From NCBI GenBank assembly GCA_003134045.1, contig PLAH01000059.1, forward strand, positions 1 to 64,000: 64,000 bases of DNA. The letters run 5' to 3'. A model generated the notes under the pieces. That model searched no databases and was not told the DNA's origin. It saw only the letters and a program-made list of their open reading frames with translations. The translations under genes were made by a program, and so were the position numbers. Positions 56,423 to 64,000 of the stretch are shown here, in pieces. Each line of letters begins with the position of its first letter. Positions within the stretch are counted from its first letter, which is position 1. The DNA comes from Gammaproteobacteria bacterium (lineage in GTDB: Bacteria; Pseudomonadota; Gammaproteobacteria; Steroidobacterales; Steroidobacteraceae).

Positions 56423-57688
56423 ATGTCCGCAGCACCTGAATCTGCCGATCCCAGCAAATCCACCGGTTTGATCGGCTGGATCGATCAGCGCTTTCCCCTG
56501 ACGAAAATGTGGAAGGAGCAAGTCTCCGAGTATTACGCACCGAAGAATTTCAACTTCTGGTACTACTTCGGATCGCTCGCCCTGTTGGTTCTCGTGAACC
56601 AATTGGTGACGGGCATCTTCCTGACGATGAACTACAAGCCCTCGTCCGCCGAAGCGTTCTCTTCGGTGGAATACATCATGCGCGACGTGGACTGGGGCTG
56701 GCTCATCCGCTACATGCATTCGACCGGCGCTTCGTTCTTCTTCATCGTGGTCTACCTGCACATGTTCAGGGCGCTGCTCTACGGATCCAGCCGCAAACCC
56801 CGCGAATTGCTGTGGATATTCGGCTGCCTGATCTTCCTGCTGTTGATGGCCGAGGCGTTCATGGGTTACGTGCTGCCGTGGGGCAACATGAGCTTCTGGG
56901 GCGCGCAGGTGATCGTGTCCTTGTTCGGCAGCCTGCCCGTCATCGGCGGCGGATTGGTCGAATGGATCCGCGGCGACTATGTCATCGCGGATGCGACGCT
57001 GAACCGATTCTTCGCGCTGCACGTGGCGGCATTGCCGCTGGCCTTGATCTTCCTGGTGATTGCGCATTTGATGGCCCTGCATGAAGTGGGCTCCAACAAT
57101 CCCGATGGGATCGACATCCATAAGCACAAGGATGCCGACGGGCATTATCTCGACGGCATTCCTTTCCACCCGTATTACACGGTGAAGGATGTGGTCGGCG
57201 TGGCTGGGTTTCTGTTGATTTTCTGCGGCGTCATCTTCTTCGCGCCCACCTTCGGCGGCGTGTTCCTGGAGGCGCCGAATTTCGAGCCGGCCAATCCGCT
57301 GCAGACTCCGCCGCACATCGCGCCGGTGTGGTATTTCACGCCGTTCTACGCCATGTTGCGCGCCGTGCCGTCGTTTGCCGGCACCCAGGTGTGGGGCGTT
57401 CTGGTCATGGGGGCGGCGGTCTTGATCCTGTTCTTCGTCCCCTGGCTGGATCGCTCACCGGTGCTCTCGATTCGCTATCGGGGGCCTCTCTACAAAATTG
57501 CATTGGGCATTTTCGTGGTGACCTTCGTCATGCTGGGTGTGTGCGGACTGAAGCCCCCGTCGGGCATCTATCCGCTGCTGGCGAAGATCGGAACGGTACT
57601 TTATTTTGCATTCTTTTTGCTGATGCCCTGGTACACGAAGATCGACAGCGTGAAGCCGGTGCCGGAGAGGGTCACGGGACATGTCTAA
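56423..57688 (+). CDS. petB: Cytochrome b subunit of the bc1 complex
   Basis: 421 residues, the length of the fused bacterial cytochrome b, with about eight to nine membrane helices. Heme-ligand His residues lie in helices B and D (VVYLHMFRALLYG, RFFALHVAALPLALIFLVIAHLMALHEVG), and the quinol-site stretch reads WGNMSFWGAQVIVSLFGSLPVIG. Stop overlaps the petC start by eight bases. Confidence 0.96.
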   Translation: MSAAPESADPSKSTGLIGWIDQRFPLTKMWKEQVSEYYAPKNFNFWYYFGSLALLVLVNQLVTGIFLTMNYKPSSAEAFSSVEYIMRDVDWGWLIRYMHSTGASFFFIVVYLHMFRALLYGSSRKPRELLWIFGCLIFLLLMAEAFMGYVLPWGNMSFWGAQVIVSLFGSLPVIGGGLVEWIRGDYVIADATLNRFFALHVAALPLALIFLVIAHLMALHEVGSNNPDGIDIHKHKDADGHYLDGIPFHPYYTVKDVVGVAGFLLIFCGVIFFAPTFGGVFLEAPNFEPANPLQTPPHIAPVWYFTPFYAMLRAVPSFAGTQVWGVLVMGAAVLILFFVPWLDRSPVLSIRYRGPLYKIALGIFVVTFVMLGVCGLKPPSGIYPLLAKIGTVLYFAFFLLMPWYTKIDSVKPVPERVTGHV

Positions 57689-58433
57689 GCCACTGGTATT
57701 GATCGCGCTCGCGTTCCTCGTATCGGGTGCCGCCGGCGGCGTGGCGATGGCCGAGGAGGGCGAGGGCTCGCTGCCTCATTCTGGGGCGGATATCAACGAC
57801 ATCGAGTCGTTGCAGCGCGGCGCACGTAATTTCATGAATTACTGCTCCGGATGCCACTCGCTGAAATATCTGCGGTACAACCGCATGGCGACCGATCTGC
57901 ACATCCCGGAGCCGGAACTTGCCGCCAATCTGATGTTCACATCGGATAAGTCCTTCGACACCATCGGCACGTCCATGCCGGCGGACGCCGAGGGCTGGTT
58001 CGGCAAGCAGCCGCCGGACCTGTCGCTGATGGCTCGAGCCCGCAGCGTGGATTATCTCTATGCGTTCCTGAAAGGCTTCTACGTCGACAAGACGCGTCCC
58101 TGGGGCACGAACAATCTGGTCCTGCCGGCGGCGGCGATGCCGGACGTGCTGGCAAGCCTGCAGGGGCTGCAGAAGCCGGTTTTCAAGAACGAGGCGGACG
58201 AGCACGGCAGCGCCAACATGGTGCTCGTGGGCGTGGAACAGATGACGCCGGGCGCGTTGAAGCCGGAAGAGTATGATCAGTTCGTCAGGGACACCGTGAA
58301 CTTCCTCGATTACGCGGCCGAGCCCGTGAAGGCGAAACGGCAATCGATGGGCGTTTTTGTGACGTTGTTCCTACTGGTGTTCTTCGCGTTCGCTTACATG
58401 CTGAAGAAAGAATATTGGAAGGACGTCCACTGA
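57681..58433 (+). CDS. petC: Cytochrome c1 subunit of the bc1 complex
   Basis: 250 residues: a cleavable signal peptide (VLIALAFLVSGAAGGVAMAEE), the covalent heme motif C55-S-G-C58-H59, and a C-terminal membrane anchor (VFVTLFLLVFFAFAYML) followed by a basic tail. Passes electrons from the Rieske protein to soluble or membrane cytochrome c. Third gene of the petABC operon. Confidence 0.95.
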   Translation: MSKPLVLIALAFLVSGAAGGVAMAEEGEGSLPHSGADINDIESLQRGARNFMNYCSGCHSLKYLRYNRMATDLHIPEPELAANLMFTSDKSFDTIGTSMPADAEGWFGKQPPDLSLMARARSVDYLYAFLKGFYVDKTRPWGTNNLVLPAAAMPDVLASLQGLQKPVFKNEADEHGSANMVLVGVEQMTPGALKPEEYDQFVRDTVNFLDYAAEPVKAKRQSMGVFVTLFLLVFFAFAYMLKKEYWKDVH

Positions 58434-58455
58434 CGCATCAGCGGAGGCTTCCAGC

Positions 58456-58500
58456 AGCGGGCCTCCCTTGAGCGGGCCTCCGTAAAGCGGGCCGCCCCCG
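58456..58500 (+). repeat. 15-bp x 3 tandem repeat between petC and sspA
   Basis: AGCGGGCCTCCCTTG (58456-58470), AGCGGGCCTCCGTAA (58471-58485) and AGCGGGCCGCCCCCG (58486-58500). The last unit runs into a small hairpin, CGCCCC with GGGGCG (58493-58507), which may end the petABC transcript. Confidence 0.7.
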
Positions 58501-58541
58501 TGGGGCGTCCGTTAGTCCTAAGGATCTAGGAGATCGCGTTA

Positions 58542-59159
58542 GTGGCACGTCGCTCGGTGATGACCTTGTTTTCCGCACCGACTGACCCGTGGAGTCATCG
58601 GACGCGGCTGGTCCTCGCCGAGAAGGGAATTACGGTCGAGTTGGTGAACGTCGATCCCCTCAAGCTGCCGGAGGACCTGCTCGATCTGAACCCCTACCAC
58701 AGCGTGCCGACGTTGGTGGACCGGGACCTGGTGCTGTACGACTCGCGCGTCATCATCGAGTACCTGGACGAACGCTTCCCCCATCCGCCGTTGATGCCCA
58801 TCGACCCCGTGACCCGGGCGCAGTTTCGGGTGGCGCTCTATCGCGTCGAACGGGATTGGTATGCGCTGGCGAGCGATATCGAGCAGGGGGCGTCGAGCAA
58901 GACCGCGGCGCACAGCCGCAAGGTGCTGGGCGAGGCCATCTGCGCCAGCGCGGATGTGTTCAAGGCGAAGCCGTTTTTCCTGAGCGACGAATTTTCGCTG
59001 GTCGATGCCAGCATCGCCCCGATACTCTGGCGCCTGCCGTCCTACGGCATAGAATTGCCCGCTCAGGCGCAGCCGATCGTGAAGTACATGAACTCCATTT
59101 TCTCCCGCTCCACTTTTCGTTCGTGTTTGTCCGAGGCTGAACGGGGCATGCGCCATTGA
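58542..59159 (+). CDS. sspA: Stringent starvation protein A
   Basis: 205-residue glutathione S-transferase-like protein that binds RNA polymerase and promotes stress-phase transcription in gammaproteobacteria. The thioredoxin-like half is seen in MTLFSAPTDPWSHRTRLVLAEKGITVELVNVDP with the missing catalytic Cys/Ser typical of SspA, and HSVPTLVDRDLVLYDSRVIIEYLDE. Start GTG at 58542, with AGGAG upstream. Conserved order petABC-sspA-sspB. Confidence 0.93.
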   Translation: MARRSVMTLFSAPTDPWSHRTRLVLAEKGITVELVNVDPLKLPEDLLDLNPYHSVPTLVDRDLVLYDSRVIIEYLDERFPHPPLMPIDPVTRAQFRVALYRVERDWYALASDIEQGASSKTAAHSRKVLGEAICASADVFKAKPFFLSDEFSLVDASIAPILWRLPSYGIELPAQAQPIVKYMNSIFSRSTFRSCLSEAERGMRH

Positions 59160-59177
59160 AGCCGCGCCGACTTTCCA

Positions 59178-59218
59178 GGCGCTTCGCGCCAACTTTCAAC
59201 GGGGCCGAGGCGGCCCCG
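59178..59218 (-). repeat. Structured hairpin element, copy D, inverted between sspA and sspB
   Basis: Read on the minus strand: P2 CGGGGCCG with CGGCCCCG (59200-59218) around CCT, then a 9-base linker, then P3 GGCGC with GCGCC (59178-59190) around GAA. P2 differs from copies A and B by a T-A to C-G pair swap, again compensatory. It sits between the sspA stop and the sspB start, but in opposite orientation to both genes. P1 is not seen. Confidence 0.75.
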
Positions 59219-59277
59219 TCCGATAAATATGGGATGAGCGGACGTTATTTGTTTCGACGTTCGCAGGAGCGTCACCC

Positions 59278-59682
59278 GTGAAGCCGCGTCGTCCCTATCT
59301 ACTGCGCGCCCTGCACGAGTGGATCACGGACAGCGGCGAGACGCCGCATATCGTGGTCGATGCCGCGGCGGAGAATGTCACCGTGCCGCGGCAGTACGTC
59401 AAGGATGGGAAAATCGTCCTGAACGTCAGCTTTTCGGCGACGCAGATGCTGAAACTGGGAAACGATTTCGTGAGTTTCGAGGCCCGCTTCGGCGGCGTCG
59501 GCTTTGCGGTGCTCGTTCCGGTGCGCGCGATTCTCGGCATCTACGCCCGCGAGACGGGCCAGGGCATGATTTTTCCGGAAGGCGATGCCGATCCCGATCC
59601 CACCGATGCGCCGCCCGCGGCTCCCGCCGGCGGGGGCGCGCGGACCGCGTCGAAGCGGCCCAAACTGCAAGTAGTCAAATAG
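59278..59682 (+). CDS. sspB: ClpXP protease specificity-enhancing factor
   Basis: 134 residues. Substrate-binding domain with RPYLLRALHEWITDSGETPHIVVDA, then NVSFSATQMLKLGNDFVSFEARFGG, and a flexible tail ending KRPKLQVVK, the type of tail SspB uses to tether to ClpX. Delivers ssrA-tagged proteins to ClpXP. GTG start at 59278. Converges with yraN. Confidence 0.93.
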   Translation: MKPRRPYLLRALHEWITDSGETPHIVVDAAAENVTVPRQYVKDGKIVLNVSFSATQMLKLGNDFVSFEARFGGVGFAVLVPVRAILGIYARETGQGMIFPEGDADPDPTDAPPAAPAGGGARTASKRPKLQVVK

Positions 59683-59737
59683 CGGGCAGCGCGCGGCTCG
59701 TGGGACGCCGCTCGCGGCTCGCGATGTTCAGGTGCGC

Positions 59738-60268
59738 CTATGCTCGAGTGGAGCGGAAAGCGTCCTTGATCCATATGATTTCCCGCATACCGTCGGTGCG
59801 CGGCTCGAGTGCCACCACGTCGAAGCGCAAGCGGCGGGTGCGCCATTGCGCCTGGCGCTGCCAGAAGAACTGAGTGGCGCGGACCAGTTTGCGTTGTTTA
59901 CGCCAGGTCACCGACGCCAACGCCCCGCCATAGTCCATCCGGCCCCGTAGCCGCACTTCCACGATCACGAGCATTTCGGCGTCGAGACAGACGAGATCGA
60001 GTTCGCCGGCCTTGCAGGTCAGATTGCGGGCGATGACGACGAGGCCCTGACCTTGCAGGAACTCGGCGGCCTGTACCTCGGCAGCGGCCCCGACTTGGGC
60101 GCGCGCGGCATGCGGAGTCGGGGGCGTCGGGGCCGCCGGGGTAAGCGTGGAGGGAGACGCGGTGGTGCGCGCCGTGCCAGGAGTCGCTTGGGTCCGTGGC
60201 GTGCTTTGCTGCGGGGCGGGTTTGGGCGTCATTGCCGCAGCATGGTCCGACGGACCCGAGGAAGTCAC
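59738..60268 (-). CDS. yraN: YraN (UPF0102) endonuclease-like family protein with low-complexity N-terminus
   Basis: 176 residues. The UPF0102 core is residues ~57-165: AAAEVQAAEFLQGQGLVVIARNLTCKAGELDLVCLDAEMLVIVEVRLRG matches the restriction-endonuclease-like E-x-D-x-V motif. A Thr/Pro/Ala/Ser-rich segment precedes it; an internal ATG at 60232 would still leave about 45 such residues. Usually lpoA and yraN are adjacent; here a MASE1-GGDEF gene lies between them. Function of YraN not established. Confidence 0.82.
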   Translation of the reverse strand: MTSSGPSDHAAAMTPKPAPQQSTPRTQATPGTARTTASPSTLTPAAPTPPTPHAARAQVGAAAEVQAAEFLQGQGLVVIARNLTCKAGELDLVCLDAEMLVIVEVRLRGRMDYGGALASVTWRKQRKLVRATQFFWQRQAQWRTRRLRFDVVALEPRTDGMREIIWIKDAFRSTRA

Positions 60269-60450
60269 CGTCCAAAGCTCGCCTATTCAACGCGATATCG
60301 TCCCGGCACCCTGATGCCGACCGGTTCGAACAGCGGCGAGCAAAGTGAAGACACTTCACGGCGACTGTATCCCGTCGTTGCCTGGAAGGGGCTCGACCTT
60401 GCTGGTCGATGCCACACCCATCAAGCGGTCAAACTCAGCGCGCCGAGCCG

Positions 60451-62022
60451 CTAGCGATCGCGGCCGAGCATGCGAGCGATGCGATTGCGCGAGGTGGTGC
60501 TGTGGGCGTTCGATGCCTGCACGCCGTCGATCGACGAGAGGGTTTCGACGCGGTTTCGGCCGCCGCCCTTGGCTTGATAGAGCGCGGCATCGGCGAGCTG
60601 GATCAGTGCCGACTGCCTGTCGCCGTGGATGGGGATGAGCGCCGAATAACCGATGGACACGGTCACGCGTCGCCACGGGTTGCCGGTATGTTCGATGTTG
60701 AGCTCGAGTACGGCGGCACGAATCCTTTCGACCACCTCGAGTGCGCCGTCCGCCGAGGTGTGCGGCAGCAGCAGCGCGAATTCCTCTCCGCCGAAGCGCG
60801 CGACCAGGTCTTCGGGACCCTGTACTTGTTCGCCGAGCACCTGCGCCACCGCACACAGGCATTGGTCGCCGGCGACGTGTCCATAGTGGTCGTTGAACTG
60901 TTTGAAATTGTCCAAATCGATCATGGCCACGGCCAATGGCCTGCGCAGGCGCAGCGCCCGATTCCATTCGTGGGCGAACCGCTCGTCGAACGAGCGTCGA
61001 TTGGCGATGCCGGTCAATCCATCCAACGAGGCGAGCAGAGTGAGACGCGCATTCGTATCGTGCAGGTCCTCGGTCATCCGCCGGCGCTCCATGAACATCA
61101 GCGACGCCGGGAACAGCGCGATCATCTGGAAGCCCCAGAAGATCTGCATGGCGAGATCGCGGGGTATTCTCAAATCGGCGGGCCACACGCCGAAAGGCCC
61201 GAGCGAATTGCTGGTGAAATAGACCGAGATGAACAGCACGCCGACGACGGCGATGGCCGAGCCCGCGAATGACAGGAGGGAGTCCACCAGCAGCAGCAGC
61301 GGGAACAACAGGAACAGCAGGGGGTAGCGGCCGACGTTGAAGATCACCGCGGCACCGGCGAACGCGAGGATCAGCAAACTCAAGGTCTTCGGCAGGGCGT
61401 CGCGCTGGAACAGGCTGCGCATCTGCGGCGAGCGCAGCGACAGCGCCAGGGGCATGGTGGCGGCCATACCGAGCGCATCGGCCGTCGCCCAGTTGTTGAA
61501 GGCCAGCAGAAACGGCTGGCCTTGGCCGTAATGAAACAGCACGGCGGCCATCAGGCCCGAGATGCCGGGACCGAGAACCAGGGCGGCGGCGAACCGCATG
61601 AAGATGCGCGGCGTACGCAGCCAGCGATCCAGCGACACGAAGGGCGGCAACAAGCATGCGCTCGAGAGGACTTCGATGGCGGAGCAGAGCCGCTGGCCGA
61701 CCTCCATGAGAGCAGGATTGCCGTCGATCAGTTCGCCGATGCCGGTGCCGATCTCGATGCCGAGCAGCATCCAGGGCCAGCGTGCGCGGGGATTCATCAA
61801 GAGCAGGGCGACATTGACGCCGTTCAGCGGCCACACGATGGTCCATGCGTCGGCAAACGCGAATTCGTTCAAGGCGACATCGATGAGCAAGTAGGCGAGG
61901 GAAAAGCCAAGGACGATTTTGGCCGCCCCTATCCCTGTCTGCCGAAGCGGCTGCCGTTCAGCGGAATGCACGTTATGTCTCAGAGGCGCTCGAGGGTGAG
62001 GAGCGATCCGGAGAGTCTGCAT
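60451..62022 (-). CDS. MASE1-GGDEF diguanylate cyclase
   Basis: 523 residues from ATG 62022 (another in-frame ATG lies at 62085). N-terminal MASE1 domain with about eight membrane segments (about 25-290), then GGDEF: DGLTGIANRRSFDERF and ARFGGEEFALLLP. The active site GGEEF is intact. The inhibitory RxxD site, normally five residues before it, is replaced (QGPED), so product feedback may be absent. MASE1 sensors perceive unknown membrane-associated signals. No phosphodiesterase is adjacent; one EAL protein is 50 kb away in this window. Confidence 0.87.
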   Translation of the reverse strand: MQTLRIAPHPRAPLRHNVHSAERQPLRQTGIGAAKIVLGFSLAYLLIDVALNEFAFADAWTIVWPLNGVNVALLLMNPRARWPWMLLGIEIGTGIGELIDGNPALMEVGQRLCSAIEVLSSACLLPPFVSLDRWLRTPRIFMRFAAALVLGPGISGLMAAVLFHYGQGQPFLLAFNNWATADALGMAATMPLALSLRSPQMRSLFQRDALPKTLSLLILAFAGAAVIFNVGRYPLLFLLFPLLLLVDSLLSFAGSAIAVVGVLFISVYFTSNSLGPFGVWPADLRIPRDLAMQIFWGFQMIALFPASLMFMERRRMTEDLHDTNARLTLLASLDGLTGIANRRSFDERFAHEWNRALRLRRPLAVAMIDLDNFKQFNDHYGHVAGDQCLCAVAQVLGEQVQGPEDLVARFGGEEFALLLPHTSADGALEVVERIRAAVLELNIEHTGNPWRRVTVSIGYSALIPIHGDRQSALIQLADAALYQAKGGGRNRVETLSSIDGVQASNAHSTTSRNRIARMLGRDR

Positions 62023-62153
62023 CGAGCGGCACCCGGTGTGGGCGCGGCGCGACACCTTTTGGGGGGGTGCAAGAGTGACGATCATCGCAGATTGCGAGTT
62101 TCGGCGACCGCCCGCGGTATGGGTTACGCTACCATCCGCGGCCGCCGGGCGGA

Positions 62154-63950
62154 TTACAACGCGGCCGGCACCCCGTTCTTGATCTGCGCCCAGTCGAGGT
62201 CGCGGCGGATGCGATTGTGATCGTCGACGTGCAGTCTGCCGGTCACGCCGGACAGCTCCGGGGATTGGCCCGAGGATTTCGACCGCAGGATGGGGACCAG
62301 GCGGTAGGCGTCGAAGCCGAATGCGTAGAGGCGGTCGCGCCGCGCCGTTCTCGAAGGCCAAGCGCCGCGCACGGCGTCGCGAATCTGGCCGGTGACCGCA
62401 TCCTCCGACACCATCCAGGGCATATCCGGAAAGTACAGGCCGTCGAGATCGTTATTGGCGGCCGGATCGGGCTCGAAACTATCCGAAGTGGCGTACACGG
62501 GCACATCGCCCGCGTAGTGGAATTTCAGCTGCGATACGATCAAGCGCGTCGCGGCCGGCGTACCTGCGACGAACACGAAGGTCGCGTCGCCGCGGTGCGT
62601 CGCCGGTTCGCCCTTGACTCCATGAATCTGCAAGGTCTGTTTGATGACGTCGCTGAAATCGGGCCGTCCGGACAGATAGCGGCCGGTGTCGAGCACGGTT
62701 CCGCCGAGTTGCGAGAGTTCATCCGCGAATGCGGCGCCGACGCGGCTGCCCAGTTCGCCGTCGGGAAGAATGGCGACGCCGGTGAGTTTGCCGTCGGCCG
62801 CGAGACGCCGCGCGACGATGCGCGCCTCGTCCTCCGGCAGCAACGCGAACTGGAAGAAATTGGGCGAGGCGCTGGTCGAATCGCTGAGGAAATTCAGCGC
62901 GAGCACCGGCGTGCGGCCGGCGCTCAAGGGCGCGATGGCGGCCACGTCCTCTTTGGTTAGCGGCCCCACCACGAAGCTTGCGCCTTCTTGAATGGCGCGC
63001 TGGTAGGCGCTGGCGACCGATTCCGCCGCGACGTCGTAGACCTTGAGGCGGGGCCGCGCCGCGGGATCTTGTTCGAGGTACGAGGCGATGAACCCGTCGC
63101 GTACCGCGACACCCACGGCCTCGGCGCGTCCGGACAGCGGCAGCAGCAACGCGATCTGGTTGGGGAATTCGGTGGCGGCCGCGATCTGGCTCTGCGCGAG
63201 GCCGAGGGCACTATCATTGGCCGGATGCCCCGGAAATTGGCGCTTCCAGTTATCGAGGGCGGGCGCCGCGCGCAGCGGGTCGCGCTGCAGTTCGACGGTC
63301 ACGGGCGCAAGCGCCAACCAGCCGGCAACGACGCCGTCGGTCTTGGCGGGCGCTTTCAGCGACTGTGCATGCTGCGCGGCGTTGCGCAGTTTGGCGATGA
63401 GCTCGTCGCGGCTGGCACGCAGGCTCGCGGTATCCGTCAAATAGCGTTCGCGCTCGACGAACGCCCGGGTTCCGTCCACGGGGTGACCGGTCAGGAACGC
63501 GCTCTCACCGCGGATGTACCAGTAATTCTGGGCGAGATCCGGCGCCGTCGGCACGGCGATGGAATCGAGCTCCTGGTTGGCGCGGGCGCCGTCGTTTTCT
63601 GCGAGGGCGACTTCGGCGGCGACCAGCGCCCTCGAGGTGGGCAATTTGGTGCGCGCGTCCGGCGAAACCGCCGCCAGCGCTTGCCTGGCCTCAGCCACGT
63701 TACCTGCGGCAACCCACTGCTCCGCGCTCAACAATTCATAGCTGTCGTGATCCGCCGGCGCTGCGGCGGCGAGCTCCGCGTAGGCCCGGGCGGCATCGAC
63801 GTGTTTGCCCTCGCCGGCGAGTTTCGCTGCGTGGGCTTGCCTGTCGGTGGAGGTTTCGAGGGGCTTGACCAGGGTGCAGGCGGCGGCCAGCAGCGAGAGG
63901 ATTACCATCGCGCAGAGCGTCAGCCGTGGACGTCGAGAGATCGCTGCCAT
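62154..63950 (-). CDS. lpoA: Penicillin-binding protein activator LpoA-like lipoprotein
   Basis: 598 residues. Lipoprotein signal with lipobox LAAAC (acylated Cys25), then an N-terminal TPR-like helical domain (to about 220), then a periplasmic-binding-protein fold (QIALLLPLSGRAEAVGVAVRDGFIASY to the end). In E. coli LpoA stimulates PBP1A from the outer membrane. Upstream of yraN but separated by the MASE1-GGDEF gene. ATG at 63950. Confidence 0.92.
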   Translation of the reverse strand: MAAISRRPRLTLCAMVILSLLAAACTLVKPLETSTDRQAHAAKLAGEGKHVDAARAYAELAAAAPADHDSYELLSAEQWVAAGNVAEARQALAAVSPDARTKLPTSRALVAAEVALAENDGARANQELDSIAVPTAPDLAQNYWYIRGESAFLTGHPVDGTRAFVERERYLTDTASLRASRDELIAKLRNAAQHAQSLKAPAKTDGVVAGWLALAPVTVELQRDPLRAAPALDNWKRQFPGHPANDSALGLAQSQIAAATEFPNQIALLLPLSGRAEAVGVAVRDGFIASYLEQDPAARPRLKVYDVAAESVASAYQRAIQEGASFVVGPLTKEDVAAIAPLSAGRTPVLALNFLSDSTSASPNFFQFALLPEDEARIVARRLAADGKLTGVAILPDGELGSRVGAAFADELSQLGGTVLDTGRYLSGRPDFSDVIKQTLQIHGVKGEPATHRGDATFVFVAGTPAATRLIVSQLKFHYAGDVPVYATSDSFEPDPAANNDLDGLYFPDMPWMVSEDAVTGQIRDAVRGAWPSRTARRDRLYAFGFDAYRLVPILRSKSSGQSPELSGVTGRLHVDDHNRIRRDLDWAQIKNGVPAAL

Positions 63951-64000
63951 ACCCTGCGTTCCTTGAACTTTGCATACAGGCGCGGATTATAGTGATAAAA

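Noticed and set aside
62023-62361. A 113-residue N-terminal extension of the MASE1-GGDEF protein
   Set aside because: Arg/Pro/Gly-rich shadow sequence overlapping the lpoA 3' end; the ATG at 62022 starts near the first membrane helix.

Overview
The window is a stretch of a high-GC gammaproteobacterial chromosome. The evidence is the LPS/Kdo transport cluster (kdsD-kdsC-lptC-lptA-lptB-rpoN-hpf-rapZ), the petABC-sspA-sspB block, lpoA and yraN, and an Mpl/LptA/TolC envelope typical of Gram-negatives. The H+-pyrophosphatase, PPi-dependent phosphofructokinase, long CysE and TonB-dependent receptor would fit the Nevskiales/Steroidobacterales/Xanthomonadales neighbourhood, but that placement is inference. 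No rRNA, tRNA, CRISPR array, intact insertion sequence or prophage was seen. Almost all of the window is ordinary, densely packed core genome.

Layout: (1) 1-5.8 kb: 3' part of a Dcp-type M3 peptidase, a CHCC zinc-finger protein, and LPS-core genes (DUF6165, heptosyltransferase-like GT9, kdkA, waaA). (2) 5.8-12.8 kb: tolC, a rhodanese and pcm on the minus strand, a PAS-GGDEF-EAL protein, then cysK-cysE. (3) 13-17.2 kb: a pyrophosphate-energy module (hppA, PPi-PFK), with adk divergent. (4) 17.3-29.9 kb: rnd, mpl, a LON-domain protein, a CPBP protease, hemL, a Cpx-like two-component system with a divergent Spy/CpxP protein, a GumN/TraB protein, cpdA and tkt. (5) 30-35.7 kb: gap-pgk-pyk followed by a MoxR-VWA pair. 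(6) 35.7-42.5 kb: the most accessory-looking part, with an HTH gene remnant, a TonB-dependent receptor, a deleted and frameshifted Pit phosphate transporter pseudogene, a small orphan gene, a membrane protein and an intact Pit gene behind a PHO-box-like repeat. (7) 42.6-49 kb: panC-panB, a periplasmic PrxQ, a patatin, rapZ, hpf, rpoN. (8) 49-54.3 kb: lptB-lptA-lptC-kdsC-kdsD divergent from ibaG-murA. (9) 54.4-64 kb: a DegS-like protease, petABC, sspAB, yraN, a MASE1-GGDEF protein and lpoA.

The genes fit one theme: envelope biogenesis (Kdo synthesis, phosphorylation and transfer, LPS transport, peptidoglycan recycling and activation, envelope stress sensing) plus central carbon flow through PPi-PFK, transketolase, Gap, Pgk and Pyk.

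The most promising unexplained signal is a dispersed structured element of consecutive hairpins. It occurs in at least four places (1715-1829, 29981-30045, 52743-52803 and, inverted, 59178-59218). Its stems carry paired, compensatory base changes between copies, and three of the four loci end directly before the ribosome binding site of a gene on the same strand (the zinc-finger gene, gap, ibaG). Other signals worth a look are a perfect AT-rich palindrome before tolC, a PHO-box-like repeat before pit, a TTGACAG direct repeat in the cpx-like divergent promoter, and in-frame minisatellites that lengthen KdkA and KdsC.
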